This document shows positions 16,765 to 25,317 of a DNA stretch of 64,000 bases, one piece after another (within the stretch, counting starts at the first letter, position 1; the number at the start of each line of letters is the position of its first letter). Source of the DNA: Betaproteobacteria bacterium (GTDB lineage: Bacteria > Pseudomonadota > Gammaproteobacteria > Burkholderiales > SG8-41). The stretch is taken from positions 51,694-115,693 of the forward strand of contig JAQGNH010000077.1 in NCBI GenBank assembly GCA_028291945.1, read 5' to 3'. A program made the translations under genes and the position numbers. The notes beneath the pieces are model-generated. The model was not told the origin of the DNA and did not search any database. It worked only from the letters and a program-made list of their open reading frames with translations.

Positions 16765-19134
16765 CTAGACGGTGGCGACCGCGTGAAGCGGCTGCATTTG
16801 GCGGAGCCACTGCACGAGCTCCGCGGGCGGCAGCGCTGCACTGACGTAATAGCCCTGCGCGAAATCGCAGCCCCATGCCTTGAGCATCTGCCACGCGGCT
16901 TCGTTCTCCACGCCTTCGGCAACTACTTTCAAGCCCATGTTGTGGCCGAGATCGATCGTGGAGCGCACGATCGTGGCGTCATCCTTGTCGGTCGCCATGT
17001 TGATGACAAACGATTTGTCGATCTTCAGTTCGTCTACCGGCAATTTCTTCAGATAGGACAGCGAAGAATACCCAGTGCCGAAATCATCGATCGAAAGACG
17101 CAGCCCGATATCTCTGAAGAACTGGAGCATCGCTTGTGCGTGAGCTGCATCGGCCATGATCGCGCTTTCGGTCACTTCGAGCGACAGCCATTGCAGCCAC
17201 GTGTTGTGCTGGTCGGCGAGGGCGTTGAACATTGCGAGCAGCTCGGGATTGAGCAGGTCGCGCGCCGAGATATTTACTGACACGTTGAGAGTCAAGCCCA
17301 GCGCCCGCCAGTCCGCTAACTGCAGAAGCACTTTCGTTATGACCCACTGCGTGATCGATTTGATGTATCCGGTATGTTCTGCGAACGGTATGAACTGGTC
17401 CGGCGGTATGAAACCGCGCTCCGGATGTAGCCATCGCACGAGTGCCTCCACCTGAGTGACTGCGCCCGTCGCCAGATCGATTTTCGGCTGGTAGTGCAAA
17501 AGGAGCTCGTCGCACTCGACAGCGTGACGCAACTCGGACATGAGAGAGAGACGCTGGCGTGATTGCCGATCGTACCTCGTGTCGTAAAGCGCGTATCCGC
17601 TACTGCTGCGTTTCGCGGCATACATCGCCATGTCAGCGTGCCGCAGCAGGGTGTGAATCTCCTCGCCGTGTTGCGGACAGCTCGCGATCCCTATGCTGCC
17701 ACCGACGATGACCTGCTGGCCCTCCAGAGTCATCGGTTGTTCGACCGCACTCAGGATCTTGCGCGCGATCAGCTGTGCGCCTTGAAGATCCCCGTTCGGC
17801 AGCAGTACCGCGAACTCGTCTCCGCCCAGGCGCGCGACCGTATCCGATTCGCGCAGGAGCGCCGCTACGCAGCGCTTCGCGATCTCCTGCAGCAGCAGAT
17901 CGCCGACGTGATGACCGAGCGAATCGTTGACGTGTTTGAAACCGTCGAGGTCCATGAGCAGGATGGTGGGTGTGTCACCGCCGCGCAGCGAGACCTTGAT
18001 GGCCTGTTCCAGTCGATCGTGAAACAACCCCCGGTTGGGAAGTCCCGTGAGCACGTCGCGGTTCGCCATGTCACCGATCTTCGCTTCCCTCGCCGCGATA
18101 CCGTCACGCATATGGTTGATAGCCGAGGCGAGACGTCCGATCTCGTCTATCTGATCGATTTCGATCGGATGCGAGTAATCGCCTTGTTCTATTTTTTGCG
18201 CGGCACGGCTCAATGCGCTGAGCGGCCGCGTCATGCTGCGTGCGATCCACGCGCTCGCGATGACGGTCGCGAGCAGGGACATCAGGCCGAGCCCGATGAG
18301 TATGGTCTGCAGTTTTCGCAGCGGTGCCAGTTCTTCGGCGAGTGATTTCTGCAGTGTAATCACGACGACGTTCCGGCCCTGTGTACCAGGCGCCGAAAAG
18401 GCGGTTACGTAGTTGTCATCTCCCACGCGCAGCGTCGCGTTGCCCGCAAGCGGGTGTCCGCCGCGTGAAATAGCCTCGACCAACCCCGGCCTCTTTTCAG
18501 GCGACATTGTCGTTGCCAACAGAGTCCAGTCGGCTGTGCCGGCGCCAGCGTTCCAGAACGAGACATCGAGCGATGTCAGCGAACGCAGACGCCACGCAAA
18601 CTTGTCGTCGATGACAAAGCCCATCGCCAGCCACGCGATGGATTCTGGAGCATAGACGGGCACGACGACGAGGTCGTAGGCCTTTCCTTCAATCAACGCC
18701 ACACCGGTCGCGGCGCCCTTTTCCCGCGCAATCGCCGCGAGGTTCACGAACGGAAAGGCCCGGCCGGTGTCATTCGGATGCAAGGTGTCGGCGATCATCA
18801 CGTTTTCCAGGCTCGCCAGCATGGTGACGTCGGCGTTGATTCTCGCGCCTTGATTGACCAGAGCCGCAATTACTTTATCCCGGTCGTTAGTCGCCGCGGC
18901 CTCGCGAAACGCGAAATCGGCGGAAAGGATGGTGGCCGACTGTGCGAGCTGGCGGCTGTTCTCTTCGTGCAGCAGATTGAAAACAGCCTGTCCGACGGCG
19001 AGCTTTTGTTCTATTTCGCGATTCGTATCCTGGGTGAGTATCGTGTTAATGAACGCCAGGCCCGCTGTCTGCACGAGGACCAGAAGGAGCGCAAACGCGA
19101 TCGCGATGCGGACTTGCAAGCTGCGAATGCGCAC
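16765..19134 (-). CDS. Membrane-bound GGDEF-EAL protein with periplasmic sensor and HAMP
   Basis: A c-di-GMP turnover protein of about 789 aa. An N-terminal membrane helix (IAIAFALLLVLVQTAGLAFI) is followed by a periplasmic sensor of about 240 residues, a second helix (TILIGLGLMSLLATVIASAW), a HAMP segment, a GGDEF domain with an intact motif (RLGGDEFAVLLP, about 437-441) and an EAL domain with an intact motif (QVEALVRW, about 563-565) and IDDFGTGYSSLSYLKKLP. Both activities are possible. I chose GTG 19134 because the 57 upstream codons look non-coding in composition; the frame stays open to 19305. Trehalose-synthase-like and SelO genes lie upstream on the same strand. Confidence 0.9.
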   Translation of the reverse strand: MRIRSLQVRIAIAFALLLVLVQTAGLAFINTILTQDTNREIEQKLAVGQAVFNLLHEENSRQLAQSATILSADFAFREAAATNDRDKVIAALVNQGARINADVTMLASLENVMIADTLHPNDTGRAFPFVNLAAIAREKGAATGVALIEGKAYDLVVVPVYAPESIAWLAMGFVIDDKFAWRLRSLTSLDVSFWNAGAGTADWTLLATTMSPEKRPGLVEAISRGGHPLAGNATLRVGDDNYVTAFSAPGTQGRNVVVITLQKSLAEELAPLRKLQTILIGLGLMSLLATVIASAWIARSMTRPLSALSRAAQKIEQGDYSHPIEIDQIDEIGRLASAINHMRDGIAAREAKIGDMANRDVLTGLPNRGLFHDRLEQAIKVSLRGGDTPTILLMDLDGFKHVNDSLGHHVGDLLLQEIAKRCVAALLRESDTVARLGGDEFAVLLPNGDLQGAQLIARKILSAVEQPMTLEGQQVIVGGSIGIASCPQHGEEIHTLLRHADMAMYAAKRSSSGYALYDTRYDRQSRQRLSLMSELRHAVECDELLLHYQPKIDLATGAVTQVEALVRWLHPERGFIPPDQFIPFAEHTGYIKSITQWVITKVLLQLADWRALGLTLNVSVNISARDLLNPELLAMFNALADQHNTWLQWLSLEVTESAIMADAAHAQAMLQFFRDIGLRLSIDDFGTGYSSLSYLKKLPVDELKIDKSFVINMATDKDDATIVRSTIDLGHNMGLKVVAEGVENEAAWQMLKAWGCDFAQGYYVSAALPPAELVQWLRQMQPLHAVATV

Positions 19135-19353
19135 CTTGCGTCCCGCTCGCTGGGCCGGCTGCGCCGTCGCGTGAGGATTTAGTGGTAGCCGGTCGATTTT
19201 GTGCCGCTCCTGTGGATGCGCGGGACTTTTTTGTGATTCCGGCGGCGAGGCGCTCGAGCGTCCGTTCGGCCGCGCTGTATAGTAAGCGCCGCCAGCCCGC
19301 ATCACCAGCGGGAAAAGTCCGTGTTCTCAGGTGGTCGCCGTTGAAGTCGATCC

Positions 19354-21030
19354 TCAGTTCTGAACGTCGATCTCACTGCGCTTGAGCAGATAATCCAAAC
19401 CCCCGACGCGGTACCAGCGATAGGCGTAGGCCTCGAGCAGCAGGTGGTGTAGTCCCTGCTCGTTCGCCCAGCTGTGATCTTCCGAGAGGAGATTGACCAG
19501 GAGCTTGCCTGCATCGCCTTCGATGCCTGTGGTGAACGAGATCTCGCGCGGCTTGGAGTCCAGGTTGTGAACGAATAAGGCCGAGTTGTTGCGCCAGTCA
19601 TAGCGCATTGCCAGGACGACAGGCGTCCCCGTTTTCAGCACCTCGAAATCACCCCACCCGATCTCCGGCACCTCCTTACGCATACGGATGATGCGCTCGG
19701 TCCAGTTCAGCATCGAGTTGGCGTCGCGCCGCTGGTCGGCTGCATTCACGTGCTGGTAGCCATACGGGCCTTTGTCGATGACCGGGATCATCGGCTTATC
19801 GCTCTTGGTGAAGCCCGCATGCGGCTCTGTCGACCATTGCATGGGCGTCCGGGCGCAATTGCGTTCAGCCAGCCTGAGATCGTCACCCATCGCAAGCTCG
19901 TCGCCGTACCGGATTACCGGTGTGCCGGGCAGTGTGAACATAAGACTGTACGCAAGCTCCAGGCGGCGCCGGTCGCCATCGAGCATGGGCGCAAGCCGCC
20001 GGCGGATTCCGCGATCGTAAAGCTGCATGTTCTCTTCCGGTCCGAAGGCATCGAATACGACGCGACGCTGCTCTTCCGTGAGCCGCCCGAGATCCAGCTC
20101 GTCGTGATTGCGAAGGAAAAGTCCCCACTGCGCCGTGGCGGGCCTCGGCTTGGTGGCTTTCAGCGCTTTCACGAGCGGGCGGCTGTCCGCAGCCGCCAGC
20201 GCATAAAACAGGTTCTGATTGACCTGAAAATTGAACATCATCTGCATGCGCTCGCCATCGTCACCAAAGTACTCCATATCCGTTTCCGGGAGTACATTGG
20301 CTTCTGCGAGAATGATCGAATCCCCAAGGCGCCACTGCAGAAATTCACGCAGTGTGCGCAACATGTCGTATTGCTCGATCGATTTGCGGACGTTAGCGCC
20401 TTTCGTGCCGATGACGAACGGCACGGCGTCCATGCGAAAGGCGGATACACCGAGCTGGATCCAGAAACCCATGATCTTCAGAATCTCCGCCTGGACTTCC
20501 GGATTGGACGTGTCGAGGTCCGGCTGGAAATCATAGAAGCGGTGGAAATAGTAAAGCCGCGCCTCCTTGTCGTAAGTCCATGTCGTCTTCTGCACGCCCG
20601 GAAATACCATGCCCTGCCCAGCGTGCTGTGGTTTCTTTTTCGACCAGACGTACCAGTTGCGGTATCTGGAATTGGGATCGCGTCGCGCTTCCTGGAACCA
20701 CGGATGTTCGTTAGACGTGTGATTCACGACGAGATCGATGATGACGCGGATGCCGCGTTGTTTCGCGGCATGGGTGAACTCTACGAAATCGCCCAGTGTG
20801 CCGTAGCGCGGATCCACGCTGTAATAATCGGAGACGTCGTAACCATCGTCACGGCACGGCGAGGATTGAAACGGCATCAGCCACACCGCGGTTATGCCGA
20901 GCCCATGCAGGTAGTCGAGTCGGCGCATCAGGCCTTGAAAATCGCCGATGCCGTCCGCATTGGCATCCATGTAGGTGCCCACGGACAGGCAGTAAATGAT
21001 GGCGTTTTTGTACCAGAGATCGTTGATCAT
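19354..21030 (-). CDS. Trehalose-synthase-like GH13 alpha-glucosidase family enzyme
   Basis: A 558-aa GH13 enzyme. N-terminal LWYKNAIIYCLSVGTYMDAN and NADGIGDFQGLMRRLDYL match the trehalose synthase (TreS) / GH13_16 group. Catalytic residues are visible in order: FRMDAVPF (Asp nucleophile), IILAEANVLP (Glu acid/base) and FLRNHDELDL (Asp stabiliser). TreS interconverts maltose and trehalose by isomerisation. The tyrosine and glycine pattern before the first catalytic segment departs from canonical TreS (CLSVGTYMD rather than the usual EVxxFxD type), so a related oligo-glucosidase is possible. Cytoplasmic, no signal peptide. Downstream of SelO, gap about 90 bases. Confidence 0.88.
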   Translation of the reverse strand: MINDLWYKNAIIYCLSVGTYMDANADGIGDFQGLMRRLDYLHGLGITAVWLMPFQSSPCRDDGYDVSDYYSVDPRYGTLGDFVEFTHAAKQRGIRVIIDLVVNHTSNEHPWFQEARRDPNSRYRNWYVWSKKKPQHAGQGMVFPGVQKTTWTYDKEARLYYFHRFYDFQPDLDTSNPEVQAEILKIMGFWIQLGVSAFRMDAVPFVIGTKGANVRKSIEQYDMLRTLREFLQWRLGDSIILAEANVLPETDMEYFGDDGERMQMMFNFQVNQNLFYALAAADSRPLVKALKATKPRPATAQWGLFLRNHDELDLGRLTEEQRRVVFDAFGPEENMQLYDRGIRRRLAPMLDGDRRRLELAYSLMFTLPGTPVIRYGDELAMGDDLRLAERNCARTPMQWSTEPHAGFTKSDKPMIPVIDKGPYGYQHVNAADQRRDANSMLNWTERIIRMRKEVPEIGWGDFEVLKTGTPVVLAMRYDWRNNSALFVHNLDSKPREISFTTGIEGDAGKLLVNLLSEDHSWANEQGLHHLLLEAYAYRWYRVGGLDYLLKRSEIDVQN

Positions 21031-21119
21031 TGATTTCGGGCGTCGGAAAAGTTGTTTACGGCTGGCTGCTGCTCACGCCCGCTGCCGCGGTATTCCTTTC
21101 GAAAACTTCTGACACTTCC

Positions 21120-22772
21120 CTAAGAACTGCAAGACAACGCCGAGCAGCCCGGCTTGTGCCGCGCCCATTCGGGTCGGCGCTCCGCGAGCTCTTCGTGCTC
21201 GGGCTGATCGTCGTACGGATGCTGCAGCACGGACATCACGCGCTCGAGCACTGATGAATCACCTTTTTCGAGCGAGTCGATTGCTTGCTGAGCCAGATAA
21301 TTACGCAAAACGTATTTGGGATTCGCACGGTCCATACGCTCACGTCGCGCGAAGTCGGGGGTTGCATCCTGTCTCACTCGCTCAATGTAGCGGCGTAGCC
21401 AAGCCGCCAGGCGGTCCACGTGCAGACTTACAAACGCGTCCTCGCTATAAAACGCGCGGCACAGCGGTTCAACCAAAGACCGGTCGTCGCTTGTTTCAGC
21501 AGAAGCCTCGGTTGGAACGTGGGCCAGAAAACGGAAAAACAAAGTCATATCAGTCTCGACCGCTTGCATCAGTTCGAACATATCGTTCACCAGTTTGTCG
21601 TCGGCTTCGCCCTCAAGGGCAGAGAACCCTAATTTATCGCCGAGCGTGCGGCGCCAGTTCGTCGCGAATGTGTCTCCGTAAGCAGCCAATGCCGCTTCCA
21701 GCGGGGCTTTGTCGCCGACCAGCGGGACCAATGCATTTGCGAGCTGCACTACGTTCCACAAACCGATTTTGGGTTGATTGCCATAGGCATAACGGCGTCC
21801 CTGCGCATCGGTCGTATTCGGGGTCCAGGCCGGATCGTACCCTTCGAGCCAGCCATAAGGACCGTAGTCTATGGTGAGTCCGAGGATCGACATATTGTCG
21901 GTGTTCATAACGCCGTGCACGAAGCCCACCCGCATCCAGTGCGCCATCAGTGCACCGGTGCGCTTGCAGATTTCTTCGAACCAGCGCGCATAGACCGCAG
22001 GCGATGGCGTACCAAGCTCGGGAAAATGAATTTTGATGATGTAATCGGCGAGGCGTTTCAGCTCGTCGAGCTCTTCATACGCAGCGTGGATCTGAAAATT
22101 GCCGAAGCGCACGAATGATGGGGCGACGCGGCATACGATCGCGCCCGGCTCGGCTTTCGGGTTGCCGTCGTAGAACATATCGCGCACGACCGTTTCGCCG
22201 GTTGCGACCAGGCTCAAGGCGCGCGTCGTCGGCACGCCGAGATAGTGCATGGCCTCGCTGCACATGAATTCGCGCACGGAGGAGCGCAGAACCGCGCGGC
22301 CATCGGCTGTGCGCGAATACGGAGTTCGGCCTGCGCCTTTCAACTGGAGCTCGTAGCGATTGCTGTCGACGGCAATCACTTCAGCAAGAGTAATCGCGCG
22401 GCCGTCGCCGAGTTGCCCCGCCCAGTGTCCGAACTGATGTCCGGCGTAGCGTGCTGCGTAAGGCTGCATACCTGCAAGCACCTTATTGCCGCCGAGAACC
22501 TGGGCCTCGATGCCTGAAGCGGAAGTCGGACGCGAGACGCCGAGCATTTCGCTGACGTCGTCAGCCCACGCGAGCAGCTGTGGCGCACGCACCGCAGTGG
22601 GATCGACCCGGGTATAGCTCGCGTGCTGCACCTGACGAGGCACATTACGCAGAATCGGGTCGGCAGGCAGCGCGCCGACGAATGTGTTCTCAAAGGTCAG
22701 GTCGGGCAGCGGGCGGAGGTGCGCATCGCCGTGTCCATTGTCGGCTCGTAACGCTGAAGCAGGGGGAGTCAT
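21120..22772 (-). CDS. selO: Protein adenylyltransferase SelO (YdiU)
   Basis: A pseudokinase-fold enzyme that transfers AMP from ATP to Ser/Thr/Tyr of target proteins and is linked to oxidative stress. 550 aa, slightly longer than E. coli YdiU. Landmarks: FGHWAGQLGDGRAITL (inverted glycine-rich loop), QLKGAGRTPYSRTADGRAVL with the ATP-binding Lys and Arg, SSVREFMCSEAMHYLGVPTT, GFVHGVMNTDNMSILGLTI (catalytic loop and metal-binding Asn/Asp) and the C-terminal NPKYVLRNYLAQQAI. The protein ends CSALSCSS, with Cys where eukaryotic SelO carries selenocysteine. ATG 22772 follows an AAAGAGG-type ribosome site. Confidence 0.94.
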   Translation of the reverse strand: MTPPASALRADNGHGDAHLRPLPDLTFENTFVGALPADPILRNVPRQVQHASYTRVDPTAVRAPQLLAWADDVSEMLGVSRPTSASGIEAQVLGGNKVLAGMQPYAARYAGHQFGHWAGQLGDGRAITLAEVIAVDSNRYELQLKGAGRTPYSRTADGRAVLRSSVREFMCSEAMHYLGVPTTRALSLVATGETVVRDMFYDGNPKAEPGAIVCRVAPSFVRFGNFQIHAAYEELDELKRLADYIIKIHFPELGTPSPAVYARWFEEICKRTGALMAHWMRVGFVHGVMNTDNMSILGLTIDYGPYGWLEGYDPAWTPNTTDAQGRRYAYGNQPKIGLWNVVQLANALVPLVGDKAPLEAALAAYGDTFATNWRRTLGDKLGFSALEGEADDKLVNDMFELMQAVETDMTLFFRFLAHVPTEASAETSDDRSLVEPLCRAFYSEDAFVSLHVDRLAAWLRRYIERVRQDATPDFARRERMDRANPKYVLRNYLAQQAIDSLEKGDSSVLERVMSVLQHPYDDQPEHEELAERRPEWARHKPGCSALSCSS

Positions 22773-22900
22773 TCGTGTGCCTCTTTATGTTGGCGGTGAC
22801 GCAACGGCAGTACCAGTCGGAAGGTTGTGAGTCAGCGGCCTATCTGTATCGTTTCACCGCGGGGCGTACACCAGGAGCGGCTACCGCGCGTTCTCTGGAT

Positions 22901-23893
22901 TCATTCGACTTTGATGTCGTTGTCGATGATCACTCGAGACCATTTTCTGACCTCCTTCTCGACGAATGTCTGATAATCGGCCGGCGACTTGTTGACGATG
23001 ACGGACATGAGCTGCTTGCCGAATGTCGCTTTCATCTCGGGTGTCTCCATGCTTTTCACCACAGTGGCGTGAATTTGACCGAGTAAAACACGCGAAATCC
23101 CGGCTGGCGCGAAGAGTCCGTTCCAAGCGTTGGTGCCGATACCCGGGAAACCGGATTCGGCCATGGTCGGAACGTCGGGGAGCTCGGCGCGCCGTGTAGG
23201 CCAGGTGGTGGCGAGGGCTTTGATGCGGCCCGCGCGTATATGCGGAATGGAAGATGCGAGGTTCACCATGATGAGCTGAACCTCGTTGCCGAGTATTCCG
23301 GTAATCATCCCGGCACCCCCTGACTTGTACGGTACATGCGTCATCTCTATGTGCGCAATGCGCAGAAAGCGCGCCACGTCGAGGTGCGGATAGGTACCCA
23401 CACCGGCAGAGCCATAGTTGAGTTTCGCGCCAGTGCGGCGAACATGATCCACGAGCTCTTTCAGACTCGACGCAACCACCCCAGGACTTACCGCGTAAAC
23501 GTGCGGCAGCTCGATCAGATTCGTCACGCCTGTCAGATCGCGAGAGGGCTTGATGCTGAGTGTCTTCCCAAAAGTCGTTTCGTTAATCGCATTGGTCGAT
23601 ACGTTGCCGACGAGCAGTGTGTAGCCGTCGGGCGTTGCACGCGCCGCTACCTCCAGAGCAATGTTGCCCGAAGCGCCCGATCGATTGTCGACGACCACCC
23701 CGACGCCCCAAAGCTCGTTGAGCTTCGTTGCGAGCAAACGTGCCGTAATGTCCGTGGCGCCACCGGGCGCATACGGCACAAGCAACCGGACCGGCCGTTG
23801 GGGATACGGACCGGGCTTCTGCGCGACCGCAGCGGTATTGGTGAGCGTGAGCAGCAGAGCAATGAGCGCTACGAACAACCTCAAAACGGGCAT
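22901..23893 (-). CDS. Bug/TctC-family periplasmic substrate-binding protein (3 of 9)
   Basis: A 330-aa receptor with a clear signal peptide (MPVLRLFVALIALLLTLTNT, cleaved near AVAQ). Landmarks: YPQRPVRLLVPYAPGGATD, VVDNRSGASGNIAL, PDGYTLL, HVPYKSGGAG and LPDVPTMAESGFPGIG. The usual GxG loop has Ser (RSGASG), a common variation. ATG 23893 follows GGAGG at good spacing. Upstream on the same strand lie the 27-codon ORF and a hairpin with a partial T tract; if the hairpin acts as an attenuator, this gene would be its target. SelO follows 128 bases downstream. Confidence 0.92.
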   Translation of the reverse strand: MPVLRLFVALIALLLTLTNTAAVAQKPGPYPQRPVRLLVPYAPGGATDITARLLATKLNELWGVGVVVDNRSGASGNIALEVAARATPDGYTLLVGNVSTNAINETTFGKTLSIKPSRDLTGVTNLIELPHVYAVSPGVVASSLKELVDHVRRTGAKLNYGSAGVGTYPHLDVARFLRIAHIEMTHVPYKSGGAGMITGILGNEVQLIMVNLASSIPHIRAGRIKALATTWPTRRAELPDVPTMAESGFPGIGTNAWNGLFAPAGISRVLLGQIHATVVKSMETPEMKATFGKQLMSVIVNKSPADYQTFVEKEVRKWSRVIIDNDIKVE

Positions 23894-23939
23894 GACATGG
23901 CCTCCGACTGTGCAAGGTAGGCGCTGGCGCCAAATGAAA

Positions 23940-23969
23940 GCGCCCCGCAGACATTCATCTGTGGGGCGC
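23940..23969 (-). terminator. Strong 12-bp hairpin after the micropeptide ORF
   Basis: A near-perfect stem (GCGCCCC, one G-T pair, then CAGA) around the six-base loop, 25 bases past the stop of the 27-codon ORF. Read on the minus strand it is followed by TTTCATTT, a modest T tract, so it resembles a rho-independent terminator of the minus strand; on the plus strand no T tract follows. It separates the small ORF from the Bug gene at 23893. Confidence 0.65.
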
Positions 23970-23994
23970 CGGTACTGCGTGAGGCACGTCGACC

Positions 23995-24078
23995 TTAGTG
24001 GCCGTCGAGCATCCTAACGTTGCGGGTTGATCCGCTGTCAGAGCCGTGCAGGTCGACATTGCCTTCTTGATTTCTCAC
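23995..24078 (-). CDS. 27-residue micropeptide with an exceptionally strong ribosome site
   Basis: An ORF of 27 codons from GTG 24078 to TAA 23995. The peptide begins MRNQEGNVDLHG, continues SDSGSTRNVR and ends MLDGH: hydrophilic, no Cys, no membrane segment, no signal. The case for expression is the AAAGGAGGTGATCC sequence seven bases before the GTG, together with a terminator-like hairpin just downstream, which give it the shape of a complete transcription unit. It is divergent from a Crp/Fnr regulator. It could be a secreted or modified signal peptide, a leader peptide for the Bug gene, or a small regulator. No family is recognised. Coding status is inferred. Confidence 0.55.
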   Translation of the reverse strand: MRNQEGNVDLHGSDSGSTRNVRMLDGH

Positions 24079-24101
24079 AGGATCACCTCCTTTCAAAGTT
24101 G
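24079..24101 (-). promoter_or_regulatory. Extended Shine-Dalgarno for the micropeptide
   Basis: On the minus strand this reads GAAAGGAGGTGATCC followed by T and the GTG start. On the plus strand the same bases (GGATCACCTCCTTTC) equal the 3' tail of betaproteobacterial 16S rRNA, so pairing with the ribosome could extend over about 15 bases. Normal genes in this window have 4-7 bases of such complementarity. Confidence 0.75.
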
Positions 24102-24250
24102 CCAACCTGCATTCTAGCAGCAATCGTTTTCGCTGCGGCATGCCCGCGGGCACGCGGATTGCGCGATGGGGGCGACACAAATTGTTACAAAAAAGCGGCA
24201 AACGATTGTCGCTCTCAGCCGTTCTATCTGCTCTGCTGGGAGAGAGATAG
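24079..24250. promoter_or_regulatory. Divergent control region between micropeptide and Crp/Fnr regulator
   Basis: 172 bases serving two divergent units. It contains an inverted repeat CAATCGTTT (24121-24129) and AAACGATTG (24200-24208), a perfect 12-bp palindrome TGCCCGCGGGCA (24141-24152), and TTGTTACAA near 24181-24190. A TAGAAT -10-like box lies about 30 bases before the micropeptide ribosome site on the minus strand. These are candidate operators for the adjacent regulator; none exactly matches the Fnr or Crp consensus. Confidence 0.45.
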
Positions 24251-24952
24251 ATGTTGCTGAAAAACCTGCCACTCTTGTCCGTGCTGTCCGACGATCAGTT
24301 CGCCGCGCTGCTGCCCTCGACGCAACGTCGCACTTACCTCGCGCGCTCGCTCATCTTGCGCTCGGGAGAGAATGCGGAAGGTCTGTACTTGATCCTGTCC
24401 GGCCACGTGCGCGTCCTGATCGATAGCGTCGATTCGCGTGAATTCATCGTCGAAGTGCTCGGCCCGAACCAGTTCTTCGGCGAGATGGGGCTCCTCGATG
24501 GCGGCCCTTGCTGCGTCACCGTCGAATCGCAGGAACGCTGCGAGATCTTGTACATGCCCCGAAAACGACTGCTCGAGTGTTTGCAGCAGAACGCCGGCGC
24601 AGCGATGCTCCTACTGCGCAGCACGCTGGCGCGTCTGACGGATGCTCACCGCAAAATTGAAGGACTTGCGATGATGACCGTCTATGGGCGTGTTGCGCGT
24701 GTCCTGCTCGAGAACGGACACGAAACGAACTGCGAATGGCGCGTTGAGTTGGGCACCGAGCAAATCGCGGCTATGGTGGGCGCCTCCCGAGAGATGGTTA
24801 GCCGCGTGCTCAAAGAAATGAGCGAGACCGGAACTATCCGCCGAGACAAGCGCAAGCTCGTCGTGCTCGACCGTACCGCGGTGGCGGCGGGGGAACGACG
24901 AACGACAGGCGCAGGTAAGCCCGCAAATGGGATACGCGCCTGTTATGGATAA
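24251..24952 (+). CDS. Crp/Fnr-family transcriptional regulator
   Basis: A 233-aa regulator. An N-terminal cyclic-nucleotide-binding-like beta barrel (about 15-125; LILSGHVRVLI, FGEMGLLDGGPCCVTVES) is followed by a dimerisation helix and a C-terminal Crp-type winged helix (about 150-215; ELGTEQIAAMVGASREMVSRVLKEM, recognition helix SREMVSRVLKEM). There is no N-terminal Cys cluster as in Fnr, so oxygen sensing by an iron-sulfur cluster is unlikely; the barrel sequence departs from cAMP-binding Crp, so the ligand is open. ATG 24251 is preceded by GAGAGAG. The gene overlaps the downstream YegP-like mini-gene by eight bases. Confidence 0.9.
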   Translation: MLLKNLPLLSVLSDDQFAALLPSTQRRTYLARSLILRSGENAEGLYLILSGHVRVLIDSVDSREFIVEVLGPNQFFGEMGLLDGGPCCVTVESQERCEILYMPRKRLLECLQQNAGAAMLLLRSTLARLTDAHRKIEGLAMMTVYGRVARVLLENGHETNCEWRVELGTEQIAAMVGASREMVSRVLKEMSETGTIRRDKRKLVVLDRTAVAAGERRTTGAGKPANGIRACYG

Positions 24953-25184
24953 CTGGCGTTTCTCTCAGGATGCCTTCGGGCTGTGGGGGTGGCAGCACAC
25001 GACTCCCGAAGGCGTTTTAAATCCGTCCTCGCAGAGTTTCCGTAGCCGAACTGACTGCATAGCAGACGCGATGCGGCACGGATATCTTGCACTGGACGAC
25101 TGGACGACAAAAAACGCGCCGGCGCCGGCGTCTAATCTGCATAGACAGACCGAACCCCGCACGAAGCCTGGCGAATCCACCTGA
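24945..25184 (+). CDS. YegP/DUF1508-like mini-protein
   Basis: A 79-aa protein from ATG 24945, which overlaps the stop of the Crp/Fnr gene, so the two are probably cotranslated. The core WRFSQDAFGLWGWQHTTPEG then SQSFRSRTDCIADAMRHGYL has the same plan as YegP-type beta-beta-alpha units: aromatic strand, D-x-x-G-x-W-x-W, then Ser/Phe-Arg and a Cys-containing helix. The C-terminal 25 residues are polar and probably disordered. Function of the family is unknown; small stand-alone copies are common near regulators in betaproteobacteria. Confidence 0.65.
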   Translation: MDNWRFSQDAFGLWGWQHTTPEGVLNPSSQSFRSRTDCIADAMRHGYLALDDWTTKNAPAPASNLHRQTEPRTKPGEST

Positions 25185-25317
25185 GCGCGCTTTACCTCGC
25201 TGGTTATCCAGCGGAGCGAAAACTTACGGGTTCTGGAGCGGGAAGCGTAGGCGTGCTGGGCGCTCCTGCGCGCACCTGACCGAGGCCAGGCTAATTTCCA
25301 AACGCTCCGTCAGGCCC

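Noticed and set aside
19750..21033. 427-codon open frame on the plus strand
   Set aside because: Antisense to the trehalose-synthase-like gene, which has clear catalytic motifs.
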